A program made the position numbers and the translations under genes. Of a stretch of DNA of 64,000 nt, positions 11,868 through 23,167 are shown in pieces. The notes under the pieces were generated by a model that searched no databases, was not told where the DNA came from, and was given only the letters and a program-made list of their open reading frames with translations. The stretch lies in NCBI GenBank assembly GCA_001910725.1, contig MJGA01000022.1, positions 434,001-498,000 on the forward strand, given 5' to 3'. This stretch comes from Phanerodontia chrysosporium. Taxonomy: Eukaryota > Basidiomycota > Agaricomycetes > Polyporales > Phanerochaetaceae. Each line of letters begins with the position of its first letter. The first letter of the stretch is position 1.

Positions 11868-13973
11868 GGCGGGGTGCTGGCGAGGGAGAGAGGAGGACGG
11901 GCGCAGGGGCGGGGCGGGGCTGGAGTTTTATGGCTCGTGCATGTTGTGTGCAGGAGGGTTCATGCGACGGGCTTCCATGCAGCGAGTGGCAGGCGCAGAT
12001 GGTGGTTTAGCACGGAAGCTGCGTGGACGGACACGGCAAACGCCGTGCGCGCGCCTGGCGGAGGGTGTGCCGCGGGGTTTCCTTTCCGGGCGTGCAGTCG
12101 GCCAGCGGCTGGCGCGGATCCCGCCGAGAATTCTGCGGCGACAGAAAACGAACGTCCGCAGATATCAAAAGGCCGAAATGGGCGTGGGCAACCCGACGTG
12201 ATCTGTTCTCACACGTCGACGACGCCCCCCACCTCGTCGCCCGCACCCGCGATGGCGCCCCCGTTGTGCCTGCCAGCGAAGCCCGCGCGCGGACAGCACG
12301 ACTGGAGCAGCACAGGAATGGCTAAGGTATGTGCGTGTGAGCCGGACGTCGCGCGCTGACAGGTTGCTCGATCTGCAGGAGCGAGAGTGAGGATGGCCAG
12401 TCCGCCATCTCCCCTGACTACGGCCTAGTCAAGGGCAGTGGCGTACTTGTCTTCCTCGCCGACCACGCATCCTTCCATTCCGGGAGCCCTCTGCGCAGCC
12501 CGCCTCCTGCGCTTCCCATCCGTCTGCACCCGGCTCCATGCGGATATCAAAGCGGACGTGCGGCCATCCCGGGCCCCGCTCGTGACGCTCTCGACGCTTC
12601 GCCCGTACGATAGGCGCAAAGAGAGGCCTCGAGCGAAGCACCGGGCCCCCGCCGTCGCCGACGCATCTCCTGCGCACACAAGGCCCCGAGCACTCTCTGC
12701 AGGCACAAACACAAAACCTTGCGTCTACACCAGCTTCTGCTTCCGCCCACCAGTCGGGATCTGCGCCGCCCCCGCTTTTGAGTGCTGCTGGTAGGGAAGC
12801 GTCGCAACTGCGCTGTCGCCGACAGTCGAGTATATGACCGTGCGAACGCTCATGCAAGGTTTGCCTCTCGCGATGCCATAACACAGGCCGAGGCCTTCGG
12901 ATGCTATCTGACTCGGTTGGGACATGACATGACATCTCGCGTTGGAAACAGGAAATCCGAACATTGAACGCAAGGGAAAACACAGCCCGCCATAGGGCCC
13001 CGCGTGCGCGGCTCCGCCGTTGCGACTATCCTCAGAGCGCCTCTACGCCGCTCCTTCCTCCGGGCCCGGCTGGGGCCTTTGTGGCGTGATCGCCATCAGA
13101 GACCGTCACCTGCTGCCGCGCCCGAATTATAGCTCCCGTATCTGCTCCTTATCCGCTCCTTATGTATTTTCCTTACAGCCGTTTGCATAATTCCGTGAAA
13201 TCGCATGTTGCGCTCAGCGCTATGTTTGGCTGTGTTTGACCGCACACATGACCTGAGAGGCAGCTCAGCCCTTGCGTCGCTACCCACGTCCGCAAAAATA
13301 ATCATTTTATTCCTACAAGCCATTTGTACTGCTATTAATGTATGTACGGCAATTACAACAAAAAATCTTTGAGAAGACAGCCTTCCGGCGAGCTTAGACC
13401 TGGTTTCGGACAGAGGCGCCTAAGTTACTTCCACGGAAATTCGTGAGCGCTAAGCCTCACTGTTCATTCCCTCGGCTTGCGTATATCGCTGCTGTCCTGT
13501 GCATAGTTATAACGTGCGGGATGGGTTTGAAGTGCACTAGAGAGCATAGGAGATTATTACTGTGGTTTTTCCTGGTCCACAGGCATAGTCAAGGGAGGAT
13601 GCATTTCGAGGTCATGTGCAGGTCATGTGCAAGGACAAGCAAGGCCAAACAAGCCGTGCGCAACTTGCGATTTCACAGAATTATGCAAACGGCTGTAAGC
13701 ACAGAAACCACAAAATTATATTGACATGTGCGAAACGATGTTCAAGGAGCGAGACCACACCAGAAAGGCATCTGTACTTCTTGTGAGCTGCTTGTGAGAC
13801 CTGCTGCAGTGTCCAGGAGCCACAAATATGTCTCAGACTGTGTCACTGTTACTGCGTGAGTGGATTGCAGAGCGCCATAACACTTGCAGTGAGGAACCGT
13901 AATATTCGACTTATATACCCGAAGAGACCCGTTTGACACACAGGCACACTCGCACAAGCAAGCATCTCCCTAC
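11868..13973. other. Intergenic, 2.1 kb, with an inverted repeat
   Basis: No gene recognised. Open frames around 12429-12983 on both strands lack protein-like patterns. The right half is more AT-rich and contains the inverted repeat listed separately. Confidence 0.5.
13172..13702. repeat. Imperfect inverted repeat, arms of about 90 bp
   Basis: The left arm (about 13172-13260) and right arm (about 13603-13702) are reverse complements with scattered mismatches. The best block is AATTATGCAAACGGCTGTAA plus the adjoining TGCGATTTCAC. The outer ends do not extend into clear terminal motifs, and I see no flanking target duplication. The loop is about 340 bp. It could be a degraded MITE-like element or a cruciform-forming spacer. 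Confidence 0.65.
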
Positions 13974-16080
13974 TCAGAAACTAATACAGGGTGACAAGGG
14001 ATCTAGGCCTTCAAGCGTGATAGCTACTTGCCCCATGAGGGTTTCCTGCGTCCACCCTTCACAACCTCCCCACATCTCCTCAAATTGCTGGCGTTTCTCA
14101 GGAAAGGATGTATGGATGATGGTTCGGACGGCGCGCTTCGAGGCTTCCAGCGCACCTAGGACCCAACTGTGGCTGGCGCGTGTCAACGACGGCGTGAGGG
14201 TGACCAAGGCGTGAACGCACCCGTGCCGCACACTGACTGCCTCGCCAGCAAAGTGCAGCCTGCCCTCCGCCGCAGGGCGCGTGAGGTGCCGATACAGGTG
14301 CGCGAACTGGCCGGGGCCAAACATCGCGAACGCCCCTGCACACACGGACATCAGCGGCGCCCCCGACGAACAGTGCGCCGCGCAGGCACACACATACCGA
14401 GCGCGTGCGGGTCGCCGTTCCAGCTGTGCAGCACGGCCTCCTGCCACTGTTCCTCGAGGAAGCGACGCCCAGCCTCGCGAAGCCGTGAATGGCCACGAGA
14501 TCGTTGATGACCCGGCTCCTGACCACCGGCGCGCCCTCGGCGCCCGCGAGCCCGGCCCACGGGAGCGCGTCCGCGCCGACGGTGTAGCTCACCATGAGCA
14601 CCGTGCACGGGGAGGGATCGTCGACGCCGTGCGACGGGTACACGACGCGGCGCGCGGGGCTGTCGCTGGCAGACTGCCCGCCGACGATCGCGCCGGGCGC
14701 GCCGAGGGACCTCATGAGCCCGTCGTCCTGCCACCACGCGGACGCGAACTTCACGCCGATCTTCGTCGCGGCGGCGTACGCGAGCGCGCGCAGCGCGGCG
14801 CCCTGCGGCGCGTCGAGCCCCGCGCAGCGAGCGCCACCATGCGCAGCGCGGGCAGCGTCGTCGTCGCGATGACGTGCCCGTAGCGCGCCTCGCGCGCCTG
14901 CCCGCCGTGCTCGCTCGTCACGCACATGTAGCCCACGCCGTGTCCGGTGCGGGCGTGCCGGACGGCGGTGACGCGCTCGCGCATGTGCAGCGTGTGCAGC
15001 AGCGGCCGCTGCGCGAGGCGCGCGTGCAGCGCCGCGGCGACGGTGCTCGCGCCGCCCCTGGCAGTGGGGCACGCAGGCGCAGCGTGAGCGGCGGCATCAG
15101 GGGCGGGACGGCGGCGGCGGCGCACCTGATGCAGACCCACTCGACGCCGCGCGGCTCGTACGCGAACGCCAGGCTCTCGAGCACGGTCTCCGTCAGCGCA
15201 CGGTCCAGCGCCCCCGTCGCGTAGCTGCAGGTCTCGCACCACTCGACGACCTCGAGCGGGTACGGCATGAGCGCGAGCTGGTCGAACTCGGCCCGCCCGT
15301 CCGCGCGCAGCCCGGACATGTAGGCCCTGGTCGAGTAGCGATCGTACTGCATCATGGCGTCCCAGCCGGCTGTGCTCGTGCCCCCGCTGTCCACGTCCTC
15401 CTTCAAACTGGCCCGGAACGGCTCCAGGACGTTCGCCATGTTCCCGTACACGCCCAGGTCGCCGTACTTGGGCGGGACGGAGCGCAAGTCGATGTTGTAG
15501 TCCTGTGGGACAATCGGCTTTTCGGAGCGCTGCCGCCGGACACCGTTGTAGTGCAGCATCGAGTGGCTATGACGATCCTCGAAGAGGAACTCGAGCTGCT
15601 CGAGCCCGAGATCGTCAAATAACTGCATGACCGGCTGCATGATCGGCGTCTTGGGGAAGCGCATGGCGCCGAGATCCTGCAGTTGGTGAGCTAGGCGTAG
15701 AGCAATGTGTGGAATGTACTCATAATGTAATCATTGGGGCCCGCCCCTTGAAAATCCTTGTAGGTGTGCAGACGGCCTCCGATGCGGTCGCTGGACTCGT
15801 ATATCGTGTAGGGAATGCACAACGACTGGAGGATCATGCCAGCGTACAGCCCACCGATGCCGCCACCGATGATCGCGACCGGCCGCATGTCGCTGGCCAA
15901 ACGAATCAGGGGATCGATGCAGTGGAGGTACTTCTCGGCGCTGAGCACGAAGGGCTGCCTGGCCTCTGCGGCGCCCGCGGGCGGCGCGCCGCGCTGGTAT
16001 TTGGCAATGATGTTGTGCGCATAGTGGTTGACGGGATCGTCTAAAGCATGCGGAGAGGGAAACAGCGTCGCGGAGGCCAT
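13974..16080 (-). pseudogene. Decayed flavin amine oxidase, paralogue of 16596-18722
   Basis: Same exon plan as its intact neighbour: 16080-15724, 15676-15126, 15057-14398, 14335-14221, 14166-13974, coding for about 625 residues if repaired. The FAD-binding VAIIGGGIGGLYAGMILQ and DRIGGRLHTY motifs and the C-terminal LHFAGEAVSVRHG block are present. Three lesions show when it is laid against the neighbour. The first intron begins ATGAGT where GT is expected. One base is missing near 14823, before the GLDAPQGAALRALAY block. One base is missing near 14483, before AGRRFLEEQWQEAV. The two missing bases restore the expected phase of exon 3 exactly. Protein-like sequence persists between lesions, so decay is recent, or some lesions are assembly errors. 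Family function is FAD-dependent oxidative deamination of amines or amino acids. Confidence 0.8.
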
Positions 16081-16595
16081 TTGTCGGTGCCCTCGCGGCT
16101 GGATTGCGGGGCGAATGAGAAGGGGAGCCGACGGGCAAGCAGGACTCATATGCTCGTCTTGCCCCCAGAGCATGGGAATCCACAAGCAACCATGGTAGGT
16201 CCGTGCGGCATCCCGTAATGGATATCCAGCTAGGGTCCTCGCGTTAGAAGACACAGTTGATGATGCACCGTATGATGGCCAGAAGCGTTTCCGTGGACGG
16301 CGGCGGCCGGGAGGAAGTTCCATCTCATGAGAACACTGAACATTCAGCATCGCAACGGTGAACGCTACACGCGACGCAGTCTGACAAAGTCTTACCTCTT
16401 CAGAGATTGTTCAACCATCCACGAAGTCACAATGTGAGGCATGGAGAGCGGGGCTAGACGACCTGAAGCCGCACGACGAAGGAATACTGGTGCAGTCCAC
16501 TGCATATTCTCGGTGACTGCATGCCAGGCAATACCACTGCATCTTTGAAAGTGCAGGCATGTAGCTAGAGACAGTCTCCTGCAGGCAAGCAAAGT
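16081..16595. other. Spacer between the tandem amine oxidases
   Basis: 515 bp holding the 3' flank of the intact copy and the promoter of the decayed copy, including the conserved upstream block at 16198-16238. No gene seen. Confidence 0.6.
16198..16238 (-). promoter_or_regulatory. Upstream block shared by both amine oxidases (copy 1)
   Basis: Contains GATATCCAGCTAGGGTCC preceded by CCGTGCGG, about 140 bp upstream of the ATG at 16080. The same arrangement lies about 145 bp upstream of the second gene. Conservation at matched distance suggests a promoter element or an undiverged part of the tandem duplication. Confidence 0.5.
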
Positions 16596-18722
16596 TCAGG
16601 CTCCATCCCAGAGACCTGCACCGGGTTCTTTGGGATAGTAGTCGTCCATCGATATTAACACCTGCATGAGGAGCGATTTCGCCGTCCACGCTTCAGGCAT
16701 GCCCCACTCCTTCTCGAACGCAGCGCACTTTCCAGGAAAGCTCTCGCGGAGGATCGTCTCCACAGCGCGCTTCGACGCCTCCATGGCGCCGACGACCCAG
16801 CTGCACGCGGCCCGTCAGCGACACTGCTGCGCTCCAGCAAACAGGGAGGGGGATACGCACGCGTGCCGCACGCTGACCACCTCTCCGGCGAAGTGCAGCC
16901 GGCCCTGCGCCGCAGGGCGCGTGAGGTGCTTGTACAGGTATGCGAACTGGCCGGGCCCGAACATCGCAAAGGCGCCTGGCGAAAGAGCCGGGGTCAGCAA
17001 CGCCCCCGCACGCGTCGCGTCGCGCAGCACACGCACCGAGTGTGTTCGGATTCGTGTGCCAGCTGTACACGACCGCCTCCTGCCACTGCCCCTCGAGGAA
17101 GCGCCGCCCGGCGTCGTTGAAGCCGTGGATGGCAACGAGGTCGTTAACGACGCGGTCCCGGACGACCGGCGCACACTCGTCGCCCGCGAGGCCGACCCAT
17201 GGGAGAGCGTCAGCGCCGAACGTGTAGCTCACCATGAGTACCGTCGGCGGCGTGTTGGTTTGGGCGCCGTACGACGGGTACACGACGCGGCGCGACATGT
17301 TATCCGTGTACGACTGCCCGCCGACGACGGCGCCGAACGCGCCGAAGGAGCGCATGAGCGCGTCGTCCTGCCACCACGCGGACGTGAACTTGACGCCGAC
17401 CTTCGTCGACGCGTCGTACGCGAGCGAGCGCAGCGCCGTGCGCTGCGGCCAGTCGAGTCCCGCGTCAGAGAGGTCCATCACGCGCAGCGCCGGCAGCGTC
17501 GTCGTCGTGATGGCGTATGCGTACTTCTCCGTGCGGGCCTGCCCGTCGCGCAGGCTGGTGATGCTCACCTGGTTTTCGGCGTCGTGGTGGCGGATGGCCG
17601 TGACGCGCTCGCGCATGCGCAGCTCGTGCAGCGCGGGCTTCTTCTCGAGGCGCGCCAGCAACTTCTCAGCGATCGTGCTCGACCCGCCCCTGCCAGACGA
17701 GACCCTGCGTCAGCAGCAGCACCCGGACGCGTGAACAGCTGCAACGCACTTGATGCAGTACCACTGGACACCGCTCTCCTTGTACTCGAACGCGAGGCTG
17801 TCGAGCACCGTCTCCGTCAGCGCGCGGTCGAAAGACAGCGTCGCGTCGCTGAAGGTCTCGCACCACTCGACGACTGCGAGCGGGTACGGCATGAGCCCGA
17901 GCTTGTCGAGCTCGGGTCGCGCGTCTGCGCGACTCCCAGCCATGTACGCCTTCGTCGAGTACTTGTCGAATTCGTTCATGAGTTTCCAGCCGGCGTTGTC
18001 CCTGTGAATGGAATCCTCCTTGAGCTTCGCCTTGAAAGGATCTATGACGTTCGCCATGTTTGCGCCGACGCCTAGCCTGCCGTACTCGGGCGGGACTTCC
18101 TTCGCGTCGATCTTGAAGTCCTGGGGGAGGATCGGCGCATCGGTGCGCTTCCGACGGACACCGTTGTAGTAAAGTGTCGAGTTTTCGGTGAGGTCGTCAA
18201 AGTAGTAATTTAGCTTTTCTAGCCCCAGGTACTTGAAAAGCATGAATACTGGCCACATGATGGGGATATCGGGAAAGCGCATGGCGCCTAGGTCCTACAG
18301 AACAGTGTTTCAGTCAGCTCGTGTTGATCCATGAGAATTATACGCACAATATAGTCATATATTTGCGCCTCATTAAAGTCCTTGTAGGTATACAAACGAC
18401 CGCCGACGCGGTCACTTGCTTCATAGATCGTATAGGGGATGTGACATGCCTGGAGAAGCAGCCCGGCGAAGAGCCCACCAATACCACCACCAATGATGGC
18501 GACCCTCGTCGTGGTGTGGAGAGGTGGAGGGATAAGAGGAATGTCGCCGTGCAGGTATCTTTCCACGGCCTTTTCTAGCTTCGGCTGCATATCAGGGGCG
18601 CCGAACTTGGAATGGTAGTCCTTGATGATATTCTGCGCATAACAGTTGGCAGGATCGTTCGCGGCATCCGAAGATAAAGTTGCTGCGGGTTGGGTCATCT
18701 GGATGTGGTGTGGTAGGCTCAT
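16596..18722 (-). CDS. Flavin-containing amine oxidase, intact tandem copy
   Basis: FAD-dependent amine oxidase of the MAO / L-amino-acid oxidase superfamily. Exons (minus): 18722-18348, 18294-17750, 17689-17037, 16975-16861, 16800-16596; 1893 nt, 630 residues, all phases consistent. The Rossmann dinucleotide motif VAIIGGGIGGLFAG is at residues 74-87, followed by DRVGGRLYTY. YDYIDLGAMRFP spans the first splice. RERVTAIRHH and the C-terminal GRLHFAGEVVSVRHAW (FAD contact) complete the family signature. The start at 18722 has A at -3; an in-frame ATG at 18698 is the alternative and matches the neighbour's start better. No signal peptide is obvious, so it is probably intracellular. Substrate cannot be told. 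Introns are 53-61 nt, three with GTGCGT donors. Confidence 0.92.
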
Positions 18723-18836
18723 GCTCGATGTTTAGTGCGTACACGATCGACGACTAGATAGTGAGACGACGAGACTTTAATACCGACCCGTCCCGCATAC
18801 CAAGCGCGTGCTCGGGACGACTCTAGGTTGCGTGCC

Positions 18837-18884
18837 CCCGTGCGGAGTCCCGCGAAGTCTAGTGCTGATATCCAGCTAGGGTCC
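18837..18884 (-). promoter_or_regulatory. Upstream block shared by both amine oxidases (copy 2)
   Basis: CCGTGCGGAGTCCCGCGA followed, after a short gap, by GATATCCAGCTAGGGTCC, about 145 bp upstream of the ATG at 18722. It matches the block at 16198-16238. Confidence 0.5.
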
Positions 18885-21246
18885 CAGCGCCATAGCTTTG
18901 CTTCTGTGGTTCCTCACGAATGAAGCCAGCGAACGCTCTAGCTCGTGAAACATTAAGAGTATATATTAGGATCGCAAAGATGCCTAATATACGTCAGTCT
19001 TGCAGGGAAGCTTGCGTAGTTATACATGAATCATCGCTGGTGCTGCTGTGAAGTTATAACCAGACAGTATTTGCAGGAGTGTTGGACTAGATCGAAGCTA
19101 GATGAGGCCCGTTCAGAACAGGCTCCAGGCAGACCGCAGACGAAGGGGACTGACCAGTCATGGTGCGGTCGAAGAGGTCTTCTGTTCTCGTGCTGACGTC
19201 TCCATTGCATCTTCAATGTGACAATGACACCAATACTCCATTCGCTCTACTCGGGTCCTGAGTTAGCTTTCAGGGGAAAAGACAGAACCCACTTGCCCAT
19301 GGGAAGTCTGCAGGCCTTGAAGTAACCTAGAACAATATTATACGTATCAGATCGATAAATGCAGTACGATGTCCATAGCCGTTCTCACCAGCATCGGAGT
19401 TTATCCGCAGCCAATCGTGCCAAAGGCTCACTCATCGCAGTTTCCGCGAACTGATGTCCTCGTGAACTGCGCGTACGGCGAGCGTTCTTCGTAGCCATTC
19501 AACGCGTCCCCTCGCAGCGACGATGGTGTCGAAGGAACGCCATGCTGCTCACGTATGCGCGACATATAGCCCAGGGGCGATATAGGTGCAGCGAAAATGG
19601 CTGCGGGACCGAGTCCTAGTGTCATTCTGAACAACAATCCCTCGAGGCCATGTCCTTGCTCGTACTGTACTTTCAAACATTCAAGAGCAAAGCGGACAAG
19701 GGCAGCCCGCGTGGCCTTCCTCGGACAAAGCTTGTAAGCCATGGTGTTGCTCCGACTGGGCGCGCTGCATGGCTCTTCTGCAATGATCATCGAGTAGCAC
19801 CGTGCGTCATAAGGCGGACGCATGCCCCCCCCCCCCCCGGGTCACGATGAAACCTAGAAAATGTAATTCTCGTCAAGATATGCGCGTTTTAACGAGCATA
19901 GAACCGCCGAGCAGTCGCACCTAGGTTGGTCAGTAGCATCCTCGGAAGCCGCAGTGCACGCTGCCCAGTTGTGTGGATTCATGAGCTGGCGCATTCTCCA
20001 GAGCATCCGAAGCGTGGTCAATCGCGCTTTGTCAACGTCCCTCGTGCGCAAGGGACCACCCTAGAGCGTTCCGAGTACACGCCGCACATACGTACGAGCG
20101 ACGACAATTCCAGAGTCATGAAGGAGCTTGGGACCAGGACGTTGGAGACGCGTTGGAACGTGTTGGGCACGCGGTGCCTCGCGGGTGCGGGATCTCGCAA
20201 GTCGTATCCGGAATCGTACCGATTGGATGACAGTTGAAGATCTGCACATAGGAAGTTAGCTTCGTCAGACCCAGCAGATGCTGCAGAATCTTATCGGAAA
20301 GGCCAATCGCCCGCAGGCAGATGTGGCACAAAGGCTCAGCCAGGCCTCAGAGCGCCACCTTTGAGCCTGCCGGAGCCCGGCGACGACATTCAAGCAGAAG
20401 GTTGCGCAGTGCTTACCAAAGTCTGGTCGGTTGCAAACGACAGTACGAGTGGGGTAAAAGACTGCAATCGCCGAGCTGAGATGTCTGCCGGGTGGCCGTG
20501 CCTGGGAATACACCGTGTGGTCTTGCCCAGCTAGTGCCCGAGATGCACACGTTTTACGACAAGGATGATTCTCGATGGCAACGCGTTGTGTACACGTTGC
20601 ATAGACAAGGCCTTCTGCACACTAGCAAATTGTATTCTTCCTGTGGCTCTTGACCAACTATGGTACCGAACTCGCTCAGCATTGGAGACGCTTAGCAGAG
20701 CTCACCAGCGGGCTCCCTATCTGTTATCCCCATGACCATGCCTCGAGGCGTTCCTAGGCTGCAGGCACAGCTGGGTACGTAGGTACGCGGTGCACGAGGC
20801 GTCCTATGCGAGCAAGTCCGTTTGAGGTGGAGCGCACTCGCCGCGAGCCCGACACTTGGCGTGCCGTGCACAGGATGAGGCGGAATGGGAGACACAGGAG
20901 GTAGCAAGCACACGAGCATAAGGAGGCGTCGACACACGTTTGGACCTCAATGTTCGGAAAAGTCAGGCGTGGAAAGTCTGGTATTGCAGAGGTCTTGTGG
21001 TGTTATTCCGGCGTCGTGGCACGATGTGAGGAGAAACAGCAGTCGAGGAGGAGGAATTGGTCAGGAAAAGCACGAGTAGGACGCATGTTTTGTCATCGGG
21101 GGAGGCTCGTCGCTGTGCTCGCCCGGTCTGGTCAAGTCTTTGTGCGGGAGGCGCCTCCGGGTTCACGCGCCGACGGCACCACTTCGCGTGGCAAGCGACA
21201 ATCGTACCACAAGCGAGAAAAAAAGATTATGTTCGTATTTCCACAT

Positions 21247-21254
21247 TTTATAAA
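21247..21254 (+). promoter_or_regulatory. TATA box of ERG25
   Basis: TTTATAAA about 92 nt upstream of the ATG at 21346. Confidence 0.5.
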
Positions 21255-21345
21255 CCCCAGACGTCTCGCTGGCTGATATCCCACACCCCGGCCTTCTTTC
21301 CACGACCACCACCATCTCCTAATCGCGGAGACAACGGGGTTCACG

Positions 21346-22503
21346 ATGTCGAACACGACCGCGACGCCCTACCATGACGCCGGCCTTCTGTACGCCAACA
21401 CCGACTTCTCCAAGCTCAGCTGGCTCGAGCTGCAGTGGGCATCATGGTACCTCTGGATAGGCAACCCAGTCCTCGCGACCGGTCTCGCCTCCTTCCTGCT
21501 TCACGAGGTTTGTCTTGCTTCTGCTGTTGCGAAAGCGCGCTCCTGACCGCGTCGTAGGTCGTGTACTTCGGTCGTTCCATCCCATGGATCATCATCGACG
21601 CGACGCCGTACTTCCGCAAGTGGAAGCTCCAGCCCAACAAGATCCCGACACCAGGCGAACAGTGGGCCTGCACGAAGCAGGTCTTGTTCAGCCACTTCAC
21701 CGTCGAGCTCCCCGTCATCTGGCTCTTCCACCCCATGGCAGAGTTCTTCGGCATGTCAACCTGGCAGGTACCCTTCCCGAGCTGGACGGCCATCCTCCCT
21801 CAGGTTTTCTTTTTCTTCGTGTTCGAGGACATGTTCCACTACTTTGGTACGTACACCACAGACGGCGCATATATTCTCAGTCTAACGGCCCCGTAGCGCA
21901 TCAGGCACTCCACTGGGGCCCTCTGTACAAGCACATTCACAAGATTCACCACCAGTACCCTGCACCGTTCGGTCTTGCTGCCGAGTACGCGCACCCCGCT
22001 GAGGTCTTCATCCTCGGTACTGGCACGATTCTCGGCCCCATCCTCTACTGCATGTTCCGCCACGACTTGCACATTTTCACCGTCTACATCTGGATCACCC
22101 TTCGTCTGTTCCAGGCTATCGACGCACACAGTGGCTACGGTAAGTTATACGTGTCACGGGGTGTCGCGCAGTCTCTGACAATATCCCAGACTTCCCGTGG
22201 TCCCTCCAGCACTGGCTCCCGTTCTGGTCCGGCGCCGAGCACCATGACTTCCACCACATGGCTTTCGTCAACAACTTCAGCACTTCGTTCCGCTGGTGCG
22301 ATCGCATCTTTGGCACCGACACGAAGTACCGCGCCTACCGTGCCCGCCTCGACGCCGCGAAGAAGGCCGGCCTCTCCCCCGAGGAGTACGCCCGCATGGA
22401 GATCAAGCTCAACGAGGAGGCTGAGCGCGAGGGTATCGTCGCCGAGAAGATCGCCGAGAGCACAGGATTCGGCGGTGCATGGCAAAAGACCAAGGTGCAG
22501 TAA
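21346..22503 (+). CDS. ERG25: C-4 methylsterol oxidase
   Basis: Non-heme di-iron oxygenase that starts removal of the C-4 methyl groups in ergosterol synthesis, in the ER membrane. Exons 21346-21507, 21558-21846, 21897-22139, 22190-22503; the three introns are each 50 nt. Total 1008 nt, 335 residues, close to the usual ERG25 length. The histidine boxes are all present: HYFAHQALH (formed across intron 2), [14 protein letters not shown], and [12 protein letters not shown]. Hydrophobic segments lie before the first box and between the second and third. The C terminus is charged, without an obvious KKXX signal. It is preceded by a TATA box. Identification by motif order and length is firm. Confidence 0.95.
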
Positions 22504-23167
22504 GGTGCACGCGTTGGGACATTCGCATAGACATGTAAAGGGGGAAGTACGATACACACACGCCGACGATTTAATGTCCATGTAACAATCTCTTGTTTTG
22601 CTATATAATACCCCATTCCATCGGATTCACTGTTGCCCGTCTGAAGGCGAGGATGGCTGTATTTGCGTCATGGCGGTCGGTCGCGGTGTGACTGACCGGG
22701 GATCCCGATCGAACTGTGAGCGCCAGGTGTTGGCGCATCTTGGATCTCGACCGTGACCTCGTCCTACTACACCCTGCTCCACGTACCTCAACGCAACTAC
22801 AAACACGCTTGGTTTAGGGCAAAATAAATGCCCTGCCGTCTTTGAAAGCGCATAAAGTGTCACAATCCCTTGAAAGCTTGACGAGACTTCGAGTATCGGG
22901 CTTCATACCGCGCCGGACTTGCGTTCCACGCTGTACCATCGCTGACGAGGGGAATCTACCACGGTGCGTGCTCTTCGCTAGGTGACTTGACACTCCAACA
23001 ACCTTGGCTGCAACACCGAGAATCCTGTGCCTGGAGTACGCTGTAGCCAAAGCACGTCCAGCGGGATCATGTCACGTGACTGGCTGCAGAGTCTCGTGCC
23101 TCGATACTGATGACAGCGGTTCTTTCAGGTCATCCAAGAGACTTCAGCCTACGTCTAAAGAGCTGCT
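22504..23167. other. Intergenic, 664 bp
   Basis: 3' flank of ERG25 and promoter of the F-box gene. No gene or RNA seen. Confidence 0.6.

Larger units (their letters stand above)
18723..21345. other. Intergenic, 2.6 kb, no supported gene
   Basis: The left part is the promoter of the amine oxidase. On the minus strand, 19428-19823 (131 codons) and pieces at 20018-20513 look partly protein-like but could not be joined by splice sites or tied to a family. They may be remains of a dead gene. A run of 14 C lies at 19825-19838. Confidence 0.5.

Noticed and set aside
12429..12983. Overlapping open frames on both strands
   Set aside because: No protein-like segment, and both strands are equally open.
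16666..18075. 469-codon open frame on the plus strand
   Set aside because: Antisense to the intact amine oxidase exons.
18800..20700. Possible dead gene on the minus strand (19428-19823, 20018-20513)
   Set aside because: Some stretches look protein-like, but no frame-consistent splice model or family could be found, so it is not called.
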